A DNA stretch of 64,000 nucleotides. It comes from Trametes villosa. Lineage: Eukaryota; Basidiomycota; Agaricomycetes; Polyporales; Polyporaceae. The stretch is taken from positions 62,001 to 126,000 of the forward strand of contig PUDQ02000069.1 in assembly GCA_002964805.2 (NCBI GenBank). The letters are read 5' to 3'. The notes under the pieces are model-generated. The model made no database searches, was not told the origin of the DNA, and was given only the letters and a program-made list of their open reading frames with translations. Of this stretch, positions 32,273 to 44,045 are shown one piece after another; the stretch's first letter is position 1; every line of letters begins with the position of its first letter. The translations under genes were made by a program, and so were the position numbers.

Positions 32273-34471
32273 TTTGTCAATCGTGCGCCCAGGCACCCGC
32301 CCCCTCGTTGTGTATTTTTGTCAATCGTGCGCCCAGGCACCTGCCCCCTCGTTGTGTATTTTTGTCAATCGTGCGCCCAGGCACCTGCCCCCTCGTTGTG
32401 TATTTTTGTCAATCGTGCGCCCAGGCACCCGCCCCCTCGTTGTGTATTTTTGTCAATCGTGCGCCCAGGCACCCGCCCCCTCGTTGTGTATTTTTGTCAA
32501 TCGTGCGCCCAGGCACCTGCCCCCTCGTTGTGTATTTTTGTCAATCGTGCGCCCAGGCACCCGCCCCCTCGTTGTGTATTTTTGTCAATCGTGCGCCCAG
32601 GCACCCGCCCCCTCGTTGTGTATTTTTGTCAATCGTGCGCCCAGGCACCTGCCCCCTCGTGTATTTTTGTCAATCGTGCGCCCAGGCACCCGCCCTGTTG
32701 TGTATTTTTGTCAATCGTGCGCCCAGGCACCCGCCCGTGTGTATTTTTGTCAATCGTCTGGTAGCACCTGCCTCCCTCAAGTGTATTTTTGTGTCAATCG
32801 CGCCCAGGCACCCCCGCCCGCGCCTCGTTGTGTATTTTTGTCAACGTGGTGCCCAGGCACCTGCCCTCAGCATCAATCGTGCGCCAGGCACCCGCCCTGT
32901 GTATTTTTGTCAATCGTGCGCCAGCACCTGTGTATTTTTGCCAATCGTGCGCCCAGGCACCTGCCCCCTGCTGTGTATTTTTTGTCAATCGTGCGCCCAG
33001 GCACACCCGCCTCCCTCAAGTATTTTTGTCAATCAGGTGCCCAGGTGACCCGCCCCCGTTGTGTATTTTTGGTCAATCGTGCGCCCCAGGCACCCGCCTC
33101 GCTGTGTATTTTTTGTCAATCGTGGCGCCCAGCACCCGCCCCCGTTGTGTGTATTTTTGTCGAACTGCAGGCGCCGCAGACCCGCCTCGTTGTATTTGTC
33201 AATCGTGCCCAGGCACCGCCCTGTGTATTTTTTGTCAATCGTGCGCCAGGCACCTGCCCTCGCTGTGTATTTTGTCAATCGTGCGCCCAGTGCACCTGCC
33301 CTCAAGCAGGTATTTTGCCAATCGTGCTCTGTGCACCCGCCGCCCTCGTTGTGTATTTTTGTCAATCGTGCGCCTGTGTAATCTGCCCCTCGTGGCTGGT
33401 CAATCGTGCGCCCAGGCACCCGCCCCCTCGTTGTGTATTTTTGTCAATCGTGCGCCCAGGCACCCGCCCCCTCGTTGTGTATTTTTGTCAATCGTGCGCC
33501 CAGGCACCTGCCCCCTCGTTGTGTATTTTTGTCAATCGTGCGCCCAGGCACCCGCCCCCTCGTTGTGTATTTTTGTCAATCGTGCGCCCAGGCACCTGCC
33601 CCCTCGTTGTGTATTTTTGTCAATCGTGCGCCCAGGCACCACTCACAGGGCTTTAATCGGGCGCCCAGGCACCCGCCTCCCCCTCGGTGTATTTTTGTCA
33701 CCCAGGCGCCCAGGCACCCGCCCTCGTTGTGTATTTTTGTCAATCGTGCGCCCAGGCACCCGCCCCTCGTTGTGCATTTTTGTCAACGTGCGCCTTGCAG
33801 CACCTGCTCCCCTGTGTATTTTGTCAATCGTGCGCCCAGGCAATCTGCCCCCGTTGTGTATTTTTGTCAATCGTGCGCCCAGGCACCCGCCCCCTCGTTG
33901 TGTATTTTTGTCAATCGTGCGCCCAGGCACCCGCCCCCTCGTTGTGTATTTTTGTCAATCGTGCGCCCAGGCACCCGCCCCCTCGTTGTGTATTTTTGTC
34001 AATCGTGCGCCCAGGCACCTGCCCCCTCGTTGTGTATTTTTGTCAATCGTGCGCCCAGGCACCCGCCCCCTCGTTGTGTATTTTTGTCAATCGTGCGTCC
34101 CAGGCACAATCGTGCGCCCAGGCACCCGCCCCCTCGTTGTGTATTTTTGTCAATCGTGCGCCCAGGCACCCGCCCCCTCGTTGTGTATTTTTGTCAATCG
34201 TGCGCCCAGGCACCTGCCCCCTCGTTGTGTATTTTTGTCAATCGTGCGCCCAGGCACCCGCCCCCTCGTTGTGTATTTTTGTCAATCGTGCGCCCAGGCA
34301 CCCGCCCCCTCGTTGTGTATTTTTGTCAATCGTGCGCCCAGGCACCCGCCCCCTCGTTGTGTATTTTTGTCAATCGTGCGCCCAGGCACCTGCCCCCTCG
34401 TTGTGTATTTTTGTCAATCGTGCGCCCAGGCACCCACCCCCTCGTTGTATATTTTTGTCAATTGTGCGCCC
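32265..34471 (+). repeat. 44 bp subterminal minisatellite, about 50 copies
   Basis: Head-to-tail units starting TGTGTATTTTTGTCAATCG and continuing with GCGCCCAGGCAC and a C-rich end. Flanking blocks (32265-32690, 33405-33640, 33860-34440) are nearly perfect; the blocks 32690-33400 and 33640-33850 are degenerate with small deletions. The unit has no stop in any of the three plus-strand frames and is not a multiple of three, which creates several long overlapping ORFs that are artefacts. Subterminal repeats in DNA transposons commonly bind transposase; that role here is inferred. Confidence 0.92.
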
Positions 34472-34604
34472 GTCTGGATCACATGGCCTATCATTGTATG
34501 AGCCGGATATTCCTCAGTGACTTTCTTTCAGTTGCACTCAAATACTAAAAATGTCGCACTCGAAGGTAGCAAACAGTACAATTGATCCTACAGGTCCACA
34601 TAAC

Positions 34605-37600
34605 CTAGTCAGTGTCCGTCTCATCAGGATCCGAGCCTGATGACTCCATGTCCGATGCCCCCTCTACAATGTCTAAATCTGTTAGTGCTGCTGCATGTAC
34701 TCGTCGCGGGCGGTACGGCTTCGCGAGATCCTTGTACGGGAGGAGGAACACCGGGACAGGCATCACTGTCTTGATGTACGAATACCAGCGAGCTCCACAC
34801 CGTGTCGCCAAGTTGTCGAAAACCATGGCCTGGCGTTCTGCATAGACGGCCAGTCCATGTGCCAGTGCCCCCGTGGCAGGCCTGGATGAGCCCATGCGCT
34901 CCCGTGCCCGTGATCTCCACCATCGCGCCTTCCACTGAAAGAAAGCGATGATGCGCCGCATTTCCTCCAGAAGAAGCGCCTCCTCCTCCTCCCATCGCTG
35001 TGCTCGAGCCCGACTTTGAGCCCACTCGGTACGCATCGTCGACGAGAACTCTTGTGCCGTGGCCGGACGCGTCGAGTCGGTCGGTGAACCGCCGGGATGG
35101 CTGACTAGCCAGATCCAGCTGATCTGGTATCGCCCCTCACTCACGGTCCGGGGATCCTGATCGTCATCTTGCTTACGCGGCCCCCGGAGATCCTCGTCGA
35201 GCAACGGTTTGTACGTGCTCGTCCAATCACCGTTGGGCTCGAGGGTGGCCAGCGCAGCGCGCGCAGCGCGATAACGATTGACGGCGCGGTGTTCTTTGGC
35301 TCGGAAACGGCGGTACAGCTCCTGCATCCGCGTCGCGGCGCGCTGGCCCTCGCCGGCCACGTTTGCCCGGTTGTAGTCGGAAATCGCGGCTAGAATCCGC
35401 CGCATCCGCCGGACATCGTCCAGATTGTCCGCAAGCTGGGCAATGCGGTAGCGGGTCTCCTTGGCGCGCAAGTCGGCGAGGGAATCGAGCAGGAGGATGT
35501 GAGGGGGGAGGGCGGATGGTAACCAAAGCGCCACAAGCTCCGGTTTCGCCGGGGAAGTCCCGTTCGGCCCGCCGGGGGTATCAGCGCGGGGGGCGCGTAG
35601 CGCTGCGACCATAGGCATATGGACGTCTTGAACGGCTAGCCAGGCGTCGATCCTGTGCGTCAAGATGTTGCGCTTCTCTTGTAACGTAGCTAGTTCGGTC
35701 ATCGTATTGGTGCTCGAAGAGCTGCGCGCTCGCAATGCCCGCCTATGATACTTAGTGTCAGATCCGGGGGCACGCCGATCGGAAGCTGACGGCCGGCTTA
35801 CTGTTGATCCTCCAGCTCTAGACCGAGCTGAAGGAAGACGCCCGGAGTGACCTCGTGCGCGGGGAATCGTCCTTGGCGGGCTTCGAGCGCCTCCTCCTCA
35901 TTCATTCTCTTCTTCGCCGACGCGTACGACATCGCTATTTACAGCTGATTAGTACCGGTGCACGGACCATAAAGTAGTATGCTTACAAGCCTGAGGCTCC
36001 TCATAGGGGTCCGGCTTCTTCGGATCGAGTTCCCAGGCTTGAACGGCCGCTTCCCATTCGCGGACGACCTTTGCATCGAACGTCCCCGAATACTGATGGA
36101 ACGTTTGTCGCTGCTTGATCTTCATGATGTGCGCGTCTTCGAGTGAGTGCAGGAGACTTTGTTCTATAATAGTCAAGTGCATCAGAATGCCGACAGATCG
36201 GACGCCGGCGTGAAGATATGTGGAGCATACCGAAAGCGATCGTCTTCTGCCAGTTCCAGGCCCCCCAATGGTCGTTGAAGACCTCGTGCCTCATCCCCAA
36301 GCTCATCTCCCGCGTGCTGAGGGCGAGAGGATTCATGTGGGACCAGTGCGATTCGATGCCTTCACCGTAGGTCCGGCCGACACGAGGGAGATAGTTGAGG
36401 GAGTACCGTGAGTGGTTCGGGCCGTGCACTCGGAAGTGCTTCTTCGGGATCGCGAATCGGATCTCATCAGCGGTCGCGAGGTCGATCTGCATCTCGGGCG
36501 GAAATGCGTCCATACGCTTGAAGAAGTTCTTGCTCCACTGGCAGGCGATGTCGTAGGAGAAGAGCAACAGGATGATGATGATATTCATCAGTGTTGAGAA
36601 GACTAGAAAGTCTATGTTCGCGTATCTGTACCAGCTTGTCAGTTTGAAGATCCCGCGGCAACCACTAGAGCACGCGCTTACCGCTCGCCGAGTTGGAGGT
36701 CGCCTGCGCCGTTCCTCCGCACCAACGCGTGCCGCGCGCACAGGACCGCGCCGATTCCCGAGGCGACGTACCCATCGCGGCGAAGATGTGCCTTGGTGAT
36801 CGCGCTGTGTTCGGCTGAACAGCTGTTCTCCTGCGGTAGAACACTCGATTCAGTCATCTATTTCCGTGGACGTTAGTACTAAGAAGGGCGCGTGTCCTCG
36901 CACCTCCTGCGGGTGGTCCGCGCATTGGCTGATATGGGCTTGATATTTGGATTCTTTAACGTAGTACGACCATCCGGGGGCTAACTCGAACGGATCGAAT
37001 TTGCGATCCTTGCACCGCGCGCGGAAATTGGCGTCCACCATCAAGAAGAGGGTGTACAGCCATCTATAGGAAGCTAATCAGTGAACGAAAACAATCAAAC
37101 CCCGCGCGCGCGCGCGAACCTGATATGTGGTGGTGCGCGCTCCCAGCCGGGTGGCAGGTTCTTATCCGCATGGGGACATGCCGCACATTCGACCGCGAGC
37201 TCGCCGGCCTTCGTCTGGGATGCGCCCTGCGGGTCGTGTGCGCGTCCGAAGCGTTTGAGGACAGTGAGATGCCGCCAGAGGCGCACAACGTGCGATATTT
37301 GCTTGTAGCGTTCCTATCGGTACGAACATGTTAGTCAAGGGCGAGGATGCCGTGAGTTATAAGAGACACGCGCGACGTACAAATGTCTTAGCGCCGGAAT
37401 TATCTGTCAATCTCTCGATCGTCTTCCAGAAGTCGTAGAGGTTGGTTTTGCCCTGGAAGTTGAGTTCTTGAAATGTGTCGAGGAGTTGGAAGGTGAACGC
37501 GGTCGCGGGGCTATGCGTGGTTGCCGGGAACCACCCACGTTGTAGGAGCTGCGCCCATTCGCGCACAAACCCGCCTGATTCGTCGATGCATTCGCAGAAA

Positions 37601-38494
37601 GAGACGTTGACGGCCTGTACGCCGGTGACGTCTGCGACGACGATGCGCCGGCTCGTGTCAGAAGGATTCTTGCACTGATCGCCATGCTGATGACCAAGTT
37701 GAACGACGAGGCCGATGTCGCGGAGTGAGGCGCGAGCGAAGGTCTTCCCGGACCATCTCTGTAACAAGTATCAGCGCGTGAGTGCACCGAACACGCAGAT
37801 AGCGAAAAAAGTCGTACTTCGATACGATGGAGCGGCAGGTCATGCACGTGCTGCTCGACTAGACATTCGGTGCACGCGAGCACGCGACGGAGACAATCCC
37901 GGCAGCGAACGGAAGCCGGGCGTATCTTGCAGACTGCGCATTGTACATTGCCGCTTTCCATATCCTCGGGACAGCCTTCGCGTGCAAGGATCTCGTCTAG
38001 GAAATCCTCACGGAATTCAAGCCAGGCTCGCACTTGGTTCTGCAGGTGCGAGTCAGTGATAAGTATGTCCATCAATGAGCATTCGAACAAGGCCTCACCG
38101 CCGCTCGAAGATCCGCGCGATGCCTTTTCTTCTTCAACGGTACCTGAGAGGACGCATCGAGGTCCTCAGCCTGCTGAGGAGGCAAACCCTCCATGATACT
38201 AGCCACCTCTGTCTCTCGGTCGGCGCCGCTTTGCGTTGGATTCTCGGGAAATTCGCGAGAGATGATGTTTTCGGCAGGATTGGGCGTGACGTTGCGGCGG
38301 GTAGACTGTTGACCGAGGCGTCCCTGTGTAGACCTGTAGACATGGATGTTGTGGACCTCCCTCGCGCTCGAACTACTCGCTTCGGAGCCTTCGTCTGCCA
38401 ATGGGGCGCCGATCGTTTTGAACCGCGGCTTTTTACTCGTTTTCTTCGAGCTAGTCGCGGAAGACGACGAGGGGCGTTTATTGGGCGGCGCCAT
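34605..38494 (-). CDS. KDZ transposase with CxC2 zinc-binding domain
   Basis: Ten exons on the minus strand (38099-38494, 37818-38039, 37381-37758, 37120-37313, 36904-37063, 36682-36830, 36231-36625, 35987-36163, 35802-35934, 34605-35742) give 1,113 residues. After a basic Ser/Lys-rich start, residues about 130-330 form the CxC2-like Cys cluster: CAVCKIRPASVRCRDC, CTECLVEQHVHDLPLHRIE, LGHQHGDQC, VSFCECIDE, GWFPATTHSPATAF and ERLTDN. The catalytic core follows with LFLMVDANFRARC near 400, AEHSAITKAHLRRDGY, FSYDIACQWSKNF near 520 and YGEGIESHWSHMN near 590; the Asp, Asp and Glu in these are candidate catalytic acids. The C-terminal region (ELYRRFRAKEHRAVNRY, GRYQISWIW, RRIIAFFQWKARWW) is typical of the family and probably helical. 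Every intron is in phase and the reading frame is intact, so the protein is likely functional. It is the mover of the surrounding element. Confidence 0.93.
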
Positions 38495-39166
38495 GAGTGT
38501 CAACCCGCCAAGGGACGAGCAGAGCGTTCCAGCAATCGTCCTGTATATGGGCTGGATGGAGTGAGGCGGGCAGGCGCTTATTTAAGCTGCAGCATAGCAG
38601 CGTGCAGGGCCTGCCGCGCTTCTCGCGGTGGCTGCAAGGCTGCGATGCTCGATTTCGCTGGGCACCCGGTCCTGCCTGTCTGCTCGTAGAACGGCTATTT
38701 GGCTTGAAAGCCCATAGCTATAGGATGCACGAATATTGTTATATTATATAGTAGTCTCGAACGAGTAAGCGTGCTAGGGCGCAATTCCAGCCTGGGAGCC
38801 GTACCGCGCTCGGCCACTGTAGCGCCAACGCGCCGCGGCGCAGTAGGGACTACTTACACTGCGCTATGCCCGCGTCCGCTTTCCTCACCGTCGACGCTGT
38901 CCCCCCTATGCGTAAATATGTGCACCTGTGTTTTTCAGGCTGTACACTGTGATTCTTCATTGCATTGGCGTCGTGCTACTTCACGGGCAACAGCGCATCT
39001 GTAGCATCCATAGATCTCGAGCACCGGTACTACTAGTAGGGTATAACTCACTCGCGGGCTGGTACATCCAAGAGAGAACAATTGGCACAACTCAATATAC
39101 GGAAAGACGACATCCACGAGGCGACTACAATCAGCTATGCCAATAACGGTATCCAAAGAAGTAGTT
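38495..39166. other. spacer inside KDZ element
   Basis: Transposase promoter and 3' flank of the RNase H1-N gene. Nothing else recognised. Confidence 0.45.
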
Positions 39167-39969
39167 CTACTTCTTAAGCAGCCGAACGCGACCTGCGTCT
39201 TTAGCCTGTAAGTAGAGCTCCAAGGCGTCCTGGCGGGTCGCGCACGACTGATACCGCGAGCCCTCGACGTCTACATAACCTTCGATCTCCAGCCAATTCT
39301 TCCAGACGCCAACCTTGAGGCCCGCGACAACGACATACCACCGGCGGCGATGCCGCCGATCTTCGCGCGCGAGGTACTCGACTGGAAGGGGTATGAGTGG
39401 GACAGCGGCTGCGGGACGTTCTCCTACTCACGTGTAGGGTCCCAGGGAATGACATTCCCTCCTTCTTCGGTAGTGGAGACTGGCCCCGGGGTCTGCTGGG
39501 CTTGGTGATCGTCCGTGTGCGGAGGCGCGCGCGCGTTGCGTGTGCCGGATACATCCGGCGTCGGCGGGGAATGGCTGCTCTCGCAAGCACCGTCGGCGCG
39601 GCCGTATGGCTGGGCGTGGGCGTCCCGGGGGGTCGACGGAGTGTTGGCGGTCCCGTTAGTGACGTACACGGGCGCGGTCGGGGCATGTACGTTCACGTTG
39701 ATCGTGACCGTTACAGGGACTGGCTCGCGCTGCCCTCGCACGCGAACGTAGCGAGTACGGCGCATTGGTGCGGCCGTCATATCGTCCGGTCGCGGGGAGG
39801 TCGTCTGGGGCAGATCTTCCGATGCAAGCGGTCCGGCGGAGGCGAACAGAAGCGAGTCCGAAGGGGTCGAAGAGAGAGAGAGCTGTGAGAGGTCCGGAAG
39901 CGCGACATGCGGGCCGGCCGCTGGGACAGGCTGGCGGGTCTCGGGTTCGGGCAGCGATCTGTGTACCAT
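39167..39969 (-). CDS. RNase H1 N-terminal (viroplasmin-like) domain protein, KDZ cargo
   Basis: Exons 39432-39969 and 39167-39381 give 250 residues. The first 180 are disordered, rich in Pro, Thr and Ser, with a basic patch (RRTRYVRVRGQRE). The second exon encodes a domain with WYVVVAGLKVGVWKNW, CATRQDALELYLQA and a final GRVRLLKK: the pattern WYVV-G-GV-W...ATR-EAL-Y matches the small N-terminal domain of eukaryotic RNase H1, which binds RNA/DNA hybrids or duplex RNA. There is no RNase H catalytic domain, so the product is probably a nucleic-acid binder, not a nuclease. It sits between transposase and the large cargo gene and may assist transposition (inference). Confidence 0.75.
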
Positions 39970-40348
39970 CGAGCAAATAGTATGATCCTCTACTATAGGC
40001 GGTGGTCAGCCTGTGTGTATACAAGCGGGTTGCACAAGGTTTAACATACCTGCTTTGTGGTCGATGGCGTATAGGTGAGGGACAGCCCCGATCTTGAGTG
40101 AGCGATAACCACGACCTGCTGATAATCCGATCAGCTCTCAATCGGGCAATGGCGTGACCCTTGGCCGCAGAGTAGCCAATGAGGTGCCGGTAGGCACGAC
40201 TTGCCTCTCTGGGAAATCTTGCAGGGCGTTGCACCCCCAAGCCTTCCCTCCAAGCCTGCGCGCGCGGAACCTCAGGTCTCAGGTCTTCGCACGCGCTTCC
40301 TACGCCCTTCTCCTTCTCTCCCTCTGCAGCGCCTCGCACTCAGCAGCT
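39970..40348. other. divergent promoter inside KDZ element
   Basis: Shared upstream region of the RNase H1-N gene (minus) and the 1,010-residue gene (plus). A CT-rich tract (about 40300-40330) precedes ATG 40349. Confidence 0.5.
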
Positions 40349-43300
40349 ATGGGGCGGAAATCCTGGGCGACCCCGGCCGAGTCCAAGTTCTTGAAGGAGC
40401 GTCTGGCGTCCTTCCACAAGGCGCAGGCGCAGGATGAGGCCGGTGATCGAGTAGCCGCCATCCAGCAAGAGTACTTCAACACATTTTGGAGGGTTGAGAG
40501 CGCACCCGACGAGAAGGAAATAAAGCACAAGGAATTCGTCGTCACAGAGGACGGCCGCAAAGTTATGAAAGACTATCGCAAGAACGTGAGTCACGCACTA
40601 AACGCGCGCGAGGTACTAACTAACCGTACTCACCTCCCAAAACTTGTAGCAGATACATTGGTGGTACTACAACCGTAGTCGCGCCGGACAAAGCGAGTCG
40701 ACAAGCGGCGCTGCCGTACTCGACCTCGGACCGAAGAAGACCGGCCGGCGTCATTCATACCAGGTCTACATGTCGCTGTACAAGGAGACCCTCATGCCGG
40801 ATATGAAGGTGGAGTACGACGAGTATGTGAAGAGCGCAGGGGACGCCGAGGAGGTCGTTTCCTGGTGGAAGTTCGCGTGTGCGCGCGCACAGACACGCCT
40901 CGACGCCGAGACCGCGGAAGTGAAGCAGAGAGTCGAGGAGGCCCGCGAGAGCGGGCTCATCGCGGATGCAAGCGGCCTCGACGACTTCACGGAGACCGAT
41001 CTCGACGCCAAAACGCCGCCTGACGAGGCGAACGTACAGAAACGAGCACGTCAGATCAAAGAGTGAGTCAGCATGTCGCTGTACAGCATAGATTGTGCTC
41101 ACCTCGATGTAGGATCCTTGACCAGCTCCCTAAGACGCTCCAGAACGTCCTTGTACGTGTGGAGGAGCAAACCGGGTGGAAGGGAACGATCCTCATCGGC
41201 GGGCCAAGGCCGGATACCGGGGAGATGACAACGATGTGGTGAGCCTGCTTCTACACGCCAATAGTCGTGTATCTCACTCAACTCTGCCTTATAGCATGCA
41301 CCAAGGGCGCACCCTCAATCTCGGCAATATCTTTCCTCACGCGACGACCAAGTGGCCGGAGATGGAATCGGCCTTCGACCAGTTCATTCTGAGCTGCTTC
41401 TGTACGTCCCATTTCTTACGACACGTGTATACAGTCGTCTGAAAGCGGCTCGCGGTTAGCTACGGAGACCAGGAAACGGCTGCACGAGGCATACCTGGGT
41501 GCGCTGCAAGCAGAGCAGCGTGAGGGCTCCGAGCCCCGTACTTCCAGCAGCTCCGAGCTCGACTCGATCGCAAACGGCACTCTCACTCTCCTCGACTCCG
41601 GCTCCCAAAATCCAACCATCCCTGCCTCCTCGTCGTTGAGCGCTGCGGGGTCGAGGGCTACCGGTACTGCGAAGGGCAAATCGGCGGCGCGTGAGAAGGA
41701 CACAGCGTCGTGCACGGAGGAAGTTCAAGGGGACTACGATTCCGAGAGGCTGGACACCATCGGAAGGAACAAGAGGCTTTTTGAAGAGCTCGGGATCGAA
41801 GCCGCCGCTGCGTCCCTCGCTGCGAGCGTCGAGAAGAACGCGAAGAAGCCGCGTACAAAGAAGGAGCGCCCGCAGCCACCTGCAACCGAGCGTCAGACAA
41901 GGAGCAAGACGCAGACGTCAAAAGCCAACGGCGCGTCTACTTCGCCCTCTAGCACGTCGACGGCTGCGAGGACCGAAGACTCTTCGGTTGTGGATGCCCT
42001 TGTGTCCGCGTCTGGTTCTGCGGCCATTCTCGCCCCGGGAAGTACGGCCTCACCTGTGCTCAACGGCGGCGCGCCCACGCCCACGCCCGTGCTCAACGGC
42101 GCGCCCACGGCGCCGGCCACCATCGATGGCGGCGCGCCCACGCCCTCGCCCTCGCTCGGCGCCTCGCCCGCGCCACCGACCGCCGCGTTCAGCGCCGAAC
42201 CCCCAGCTACGTTTAACGGCGGCGCGGCCACGCCCTCGCCCGCGCTCAGTGCCTCGCCCGCGCCCGTGCTCAACGGCGGCGCGCCCACGCCATCGACCGC
42301 CGCGTTCAACGCCGAGCCCCCGGCCACGTTCAACGGCGGCACGCCCACGCCCGCGCCCGCGCTCAACTCCTTGCCCGCGCTCAGCGCCTCGCCCGCGCCA
42401 CCGACCGCCGCGTTCAACGCCGAGCCCCCGGCCACGTTCAACGGCGCCTCGCCCGCGCCCGTGCTCCACGGTGGCGTGCCCACGCCCTCGCCCTCGCTCG
42501 GCGCCCCGCCCGCGCCCGTGCTCAATGGTGGCGCGCCCGCGCTCACGCCTTTACTCAACGGCGGCGCGCCCACGTCCGCGCCCGTGATGCTCTCGCCCTC
42601 GGCCACGCTCAACGCCACGTCCTCGCCCGTGCTCAACGGCGGCGCGCCCACGTCCACGCCCATGCCCAGCGCCACGCCCCCAGCTGCGCTCGATGCCGGC
42701 GCGTCTGTGTCCGCGCCCGTGCTCCACCCGGCGCCGGAATCTAGCACGGCACTCGTGCTAAACGGCCCCTCTGCGTCCGCGGCCAATCCCACGTCCACGC
42801 CTGGGCCTGTGTCCGAGACGGGGCCGGCGCCCATGCTCAACGTCACCTCCGCAGGGCCCGCCGCCAACGCCACGCCCGCGCCCGTGGTGAATGCCGCGCC
42901 GGCGCCCACGTCGGCGACCCTTCTGGCTGTCAGCCTGGCGCCGTCCTCTCCTGCAACGCCGGTCGAAGCATTGCACAACGAGCTGCCCGAGTGGATGTCC
43001 TCGGCAATCACATACTTCAAGCTCGTTCACGGTGGGGCCGGCTGGACACGCTTAGTAGAGGAGTGGCAGGAGCTCGAACGGATCTTGCAGTACCCGAACG
43101 GCCAGGTGCGGTGGTTTCCACATTGCGCTGACTTAGAAGTTATTGATGACTTAACGGACGTACAGAACCGCCTGCCCCTTGACAATCGCCCAGAAGAGGT
43201 AAAGGTGTGGATGAAGAACCACCGCGACTATGAGAAGATACCAAAGATCCGCTCCGCGGCGCAATTCGCCATCGGTTGGAAGACTTGGTGGGCCTCACTC

Positions 43301-43609
43301 CAACCCGCTTCACGTTTGTCTGGGGAACAGACGTGGCCGCTTCCACGGATTGAGCCCAGCGACATCGAGGAGTGGGACTCTCTCTGTCGTGGGGGTTGTA
43401 ACGGGTTTTTCCTTGTGCTGCTTACATTGGCGTGGTGGCTATGTGCTGTTCAGCAGGAAGGCACGGCACTCGAGGACGTTCTGAGTGCAGTGGAGGATGT
43501 CAGCTGGGTATGTCAAGCTCTGTGTGCTGGTGGCGCTCATGCCCTGAAGCGCCACCTGGAAGAGCCTGACATGGTGTCCGCTCCGCCTAGCAAGAGATCC
43601 CGCTCCTGA
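40349..43609 (+). CDS. large KDZ-encoded protein with alanine/proline repeat region
   Basis: Five exons (40349-40585, 40650-41062, 41113-41238, 41295-41401, 41460-43609) give 1,010 residues. The exon 2 acceptor could also be three bases further on. Residues 1-80 (MGRKSWATPAESKFLKERLASF) and QIHWWYYNRSRAGQSES resemble a DNA-binding helical start found in other transposon-linked basidiomycete proteins. A middle region has WKGTILIGGPRPDTGEMTTM and HQGRTLNLGNIFPHATTKWP, then a Lys-rich segment (KNAKKPRTKKERPQ). About residues 490-780 are a degenerate tandem repeat of units such as PVLNGGAPTPSP and AAFNAEPPATFNGG. The C-terminus is Trp-rich (WMSSAITYFKLVHGGAGWTRLVEEW, WKTWWASLQPASRL, WPLPRIEP). 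Encoded divergently to the transposase, within the inverted repeats, so it is element cargo. Its function is unknown. Confidence 0.75.
42048..42920 (+). repeat. coding tandem repeats in the 1,010-residue gene
   Basis: Imperfect GC-rich repeats with recurring NGGAPTP, ASPAPP and NAEPPATF codon blocks, units of 12-40 residues in frame. The opposite strand is also open here (41893-43020), which is an artefact of composition. Confidence 0.8.
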
Positions 43610-43728
43610 ATTTTGTTCCTGCATCTTTTGTAACCTCGTATTGTAGTATGTCATTTAATATATCCCCACTCCGCCCATGTCATATATTATCTGCGGTTCT
43701 TCTGTATATGGTAAGTTGGTACACTGGT

Positions 43729-44045
43729 GCACGATTGACAAAAATACACAACGAGGGGGCGGGTGGCTGGGCGCACGATTGACAAAAATACACAATGAGG
43801 GGGCGGGTGCCTGGGCGCACGATTGACAAAAATACACAACGAGGGGGCAGGTGCCTGGGTGCACTATTAACAATAATACACAATGATGGGAGGGTGGCTG
43901 GGCGCACTATTAACAATAATACACAATGATGGGAAGGGCTGTATACACAGTTGACAATAATACACAATGGGGTCCAGGCACACTAGGGGACTATTAACAA
44001 TAATACACAACAATGGGGGTATGACATGGGCGCACTTTTGACAAT
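43729..44045 (-). repeat. KDZ right subterminal repeats, about eight degenerate units
   Basis: Inverted copies of the left minisatellite. The three innermost units (43729-43860) match the left consensus closely (ATTGACAAAAATACACAA); the outer ones read ATTAACAATAATACACAA and vary in length. Far shorter than the left array, so the element is strongly asymmetric. Confidence 0.85.

Noticed and set aside
32265..34471. CRISPR-like regular array
   Set aside because: Units are contiguous with no unique spacers, the DNA is fungal, and the array is part of the KDZ transposon end.
32106..34548. Several overlapping ORFs of 166-570 codons in all three plus frames
   Set aside because: They are produced by a 44 bp tandem repeat without stops in any frame; the peptide pattern only cycles through the three frames of the same unit.
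41893..43020. 375-codon minus-strand ORF
   Set aside because: Antisense shadow of the Ala/Pro repeat region of the 1,010-residue gene.
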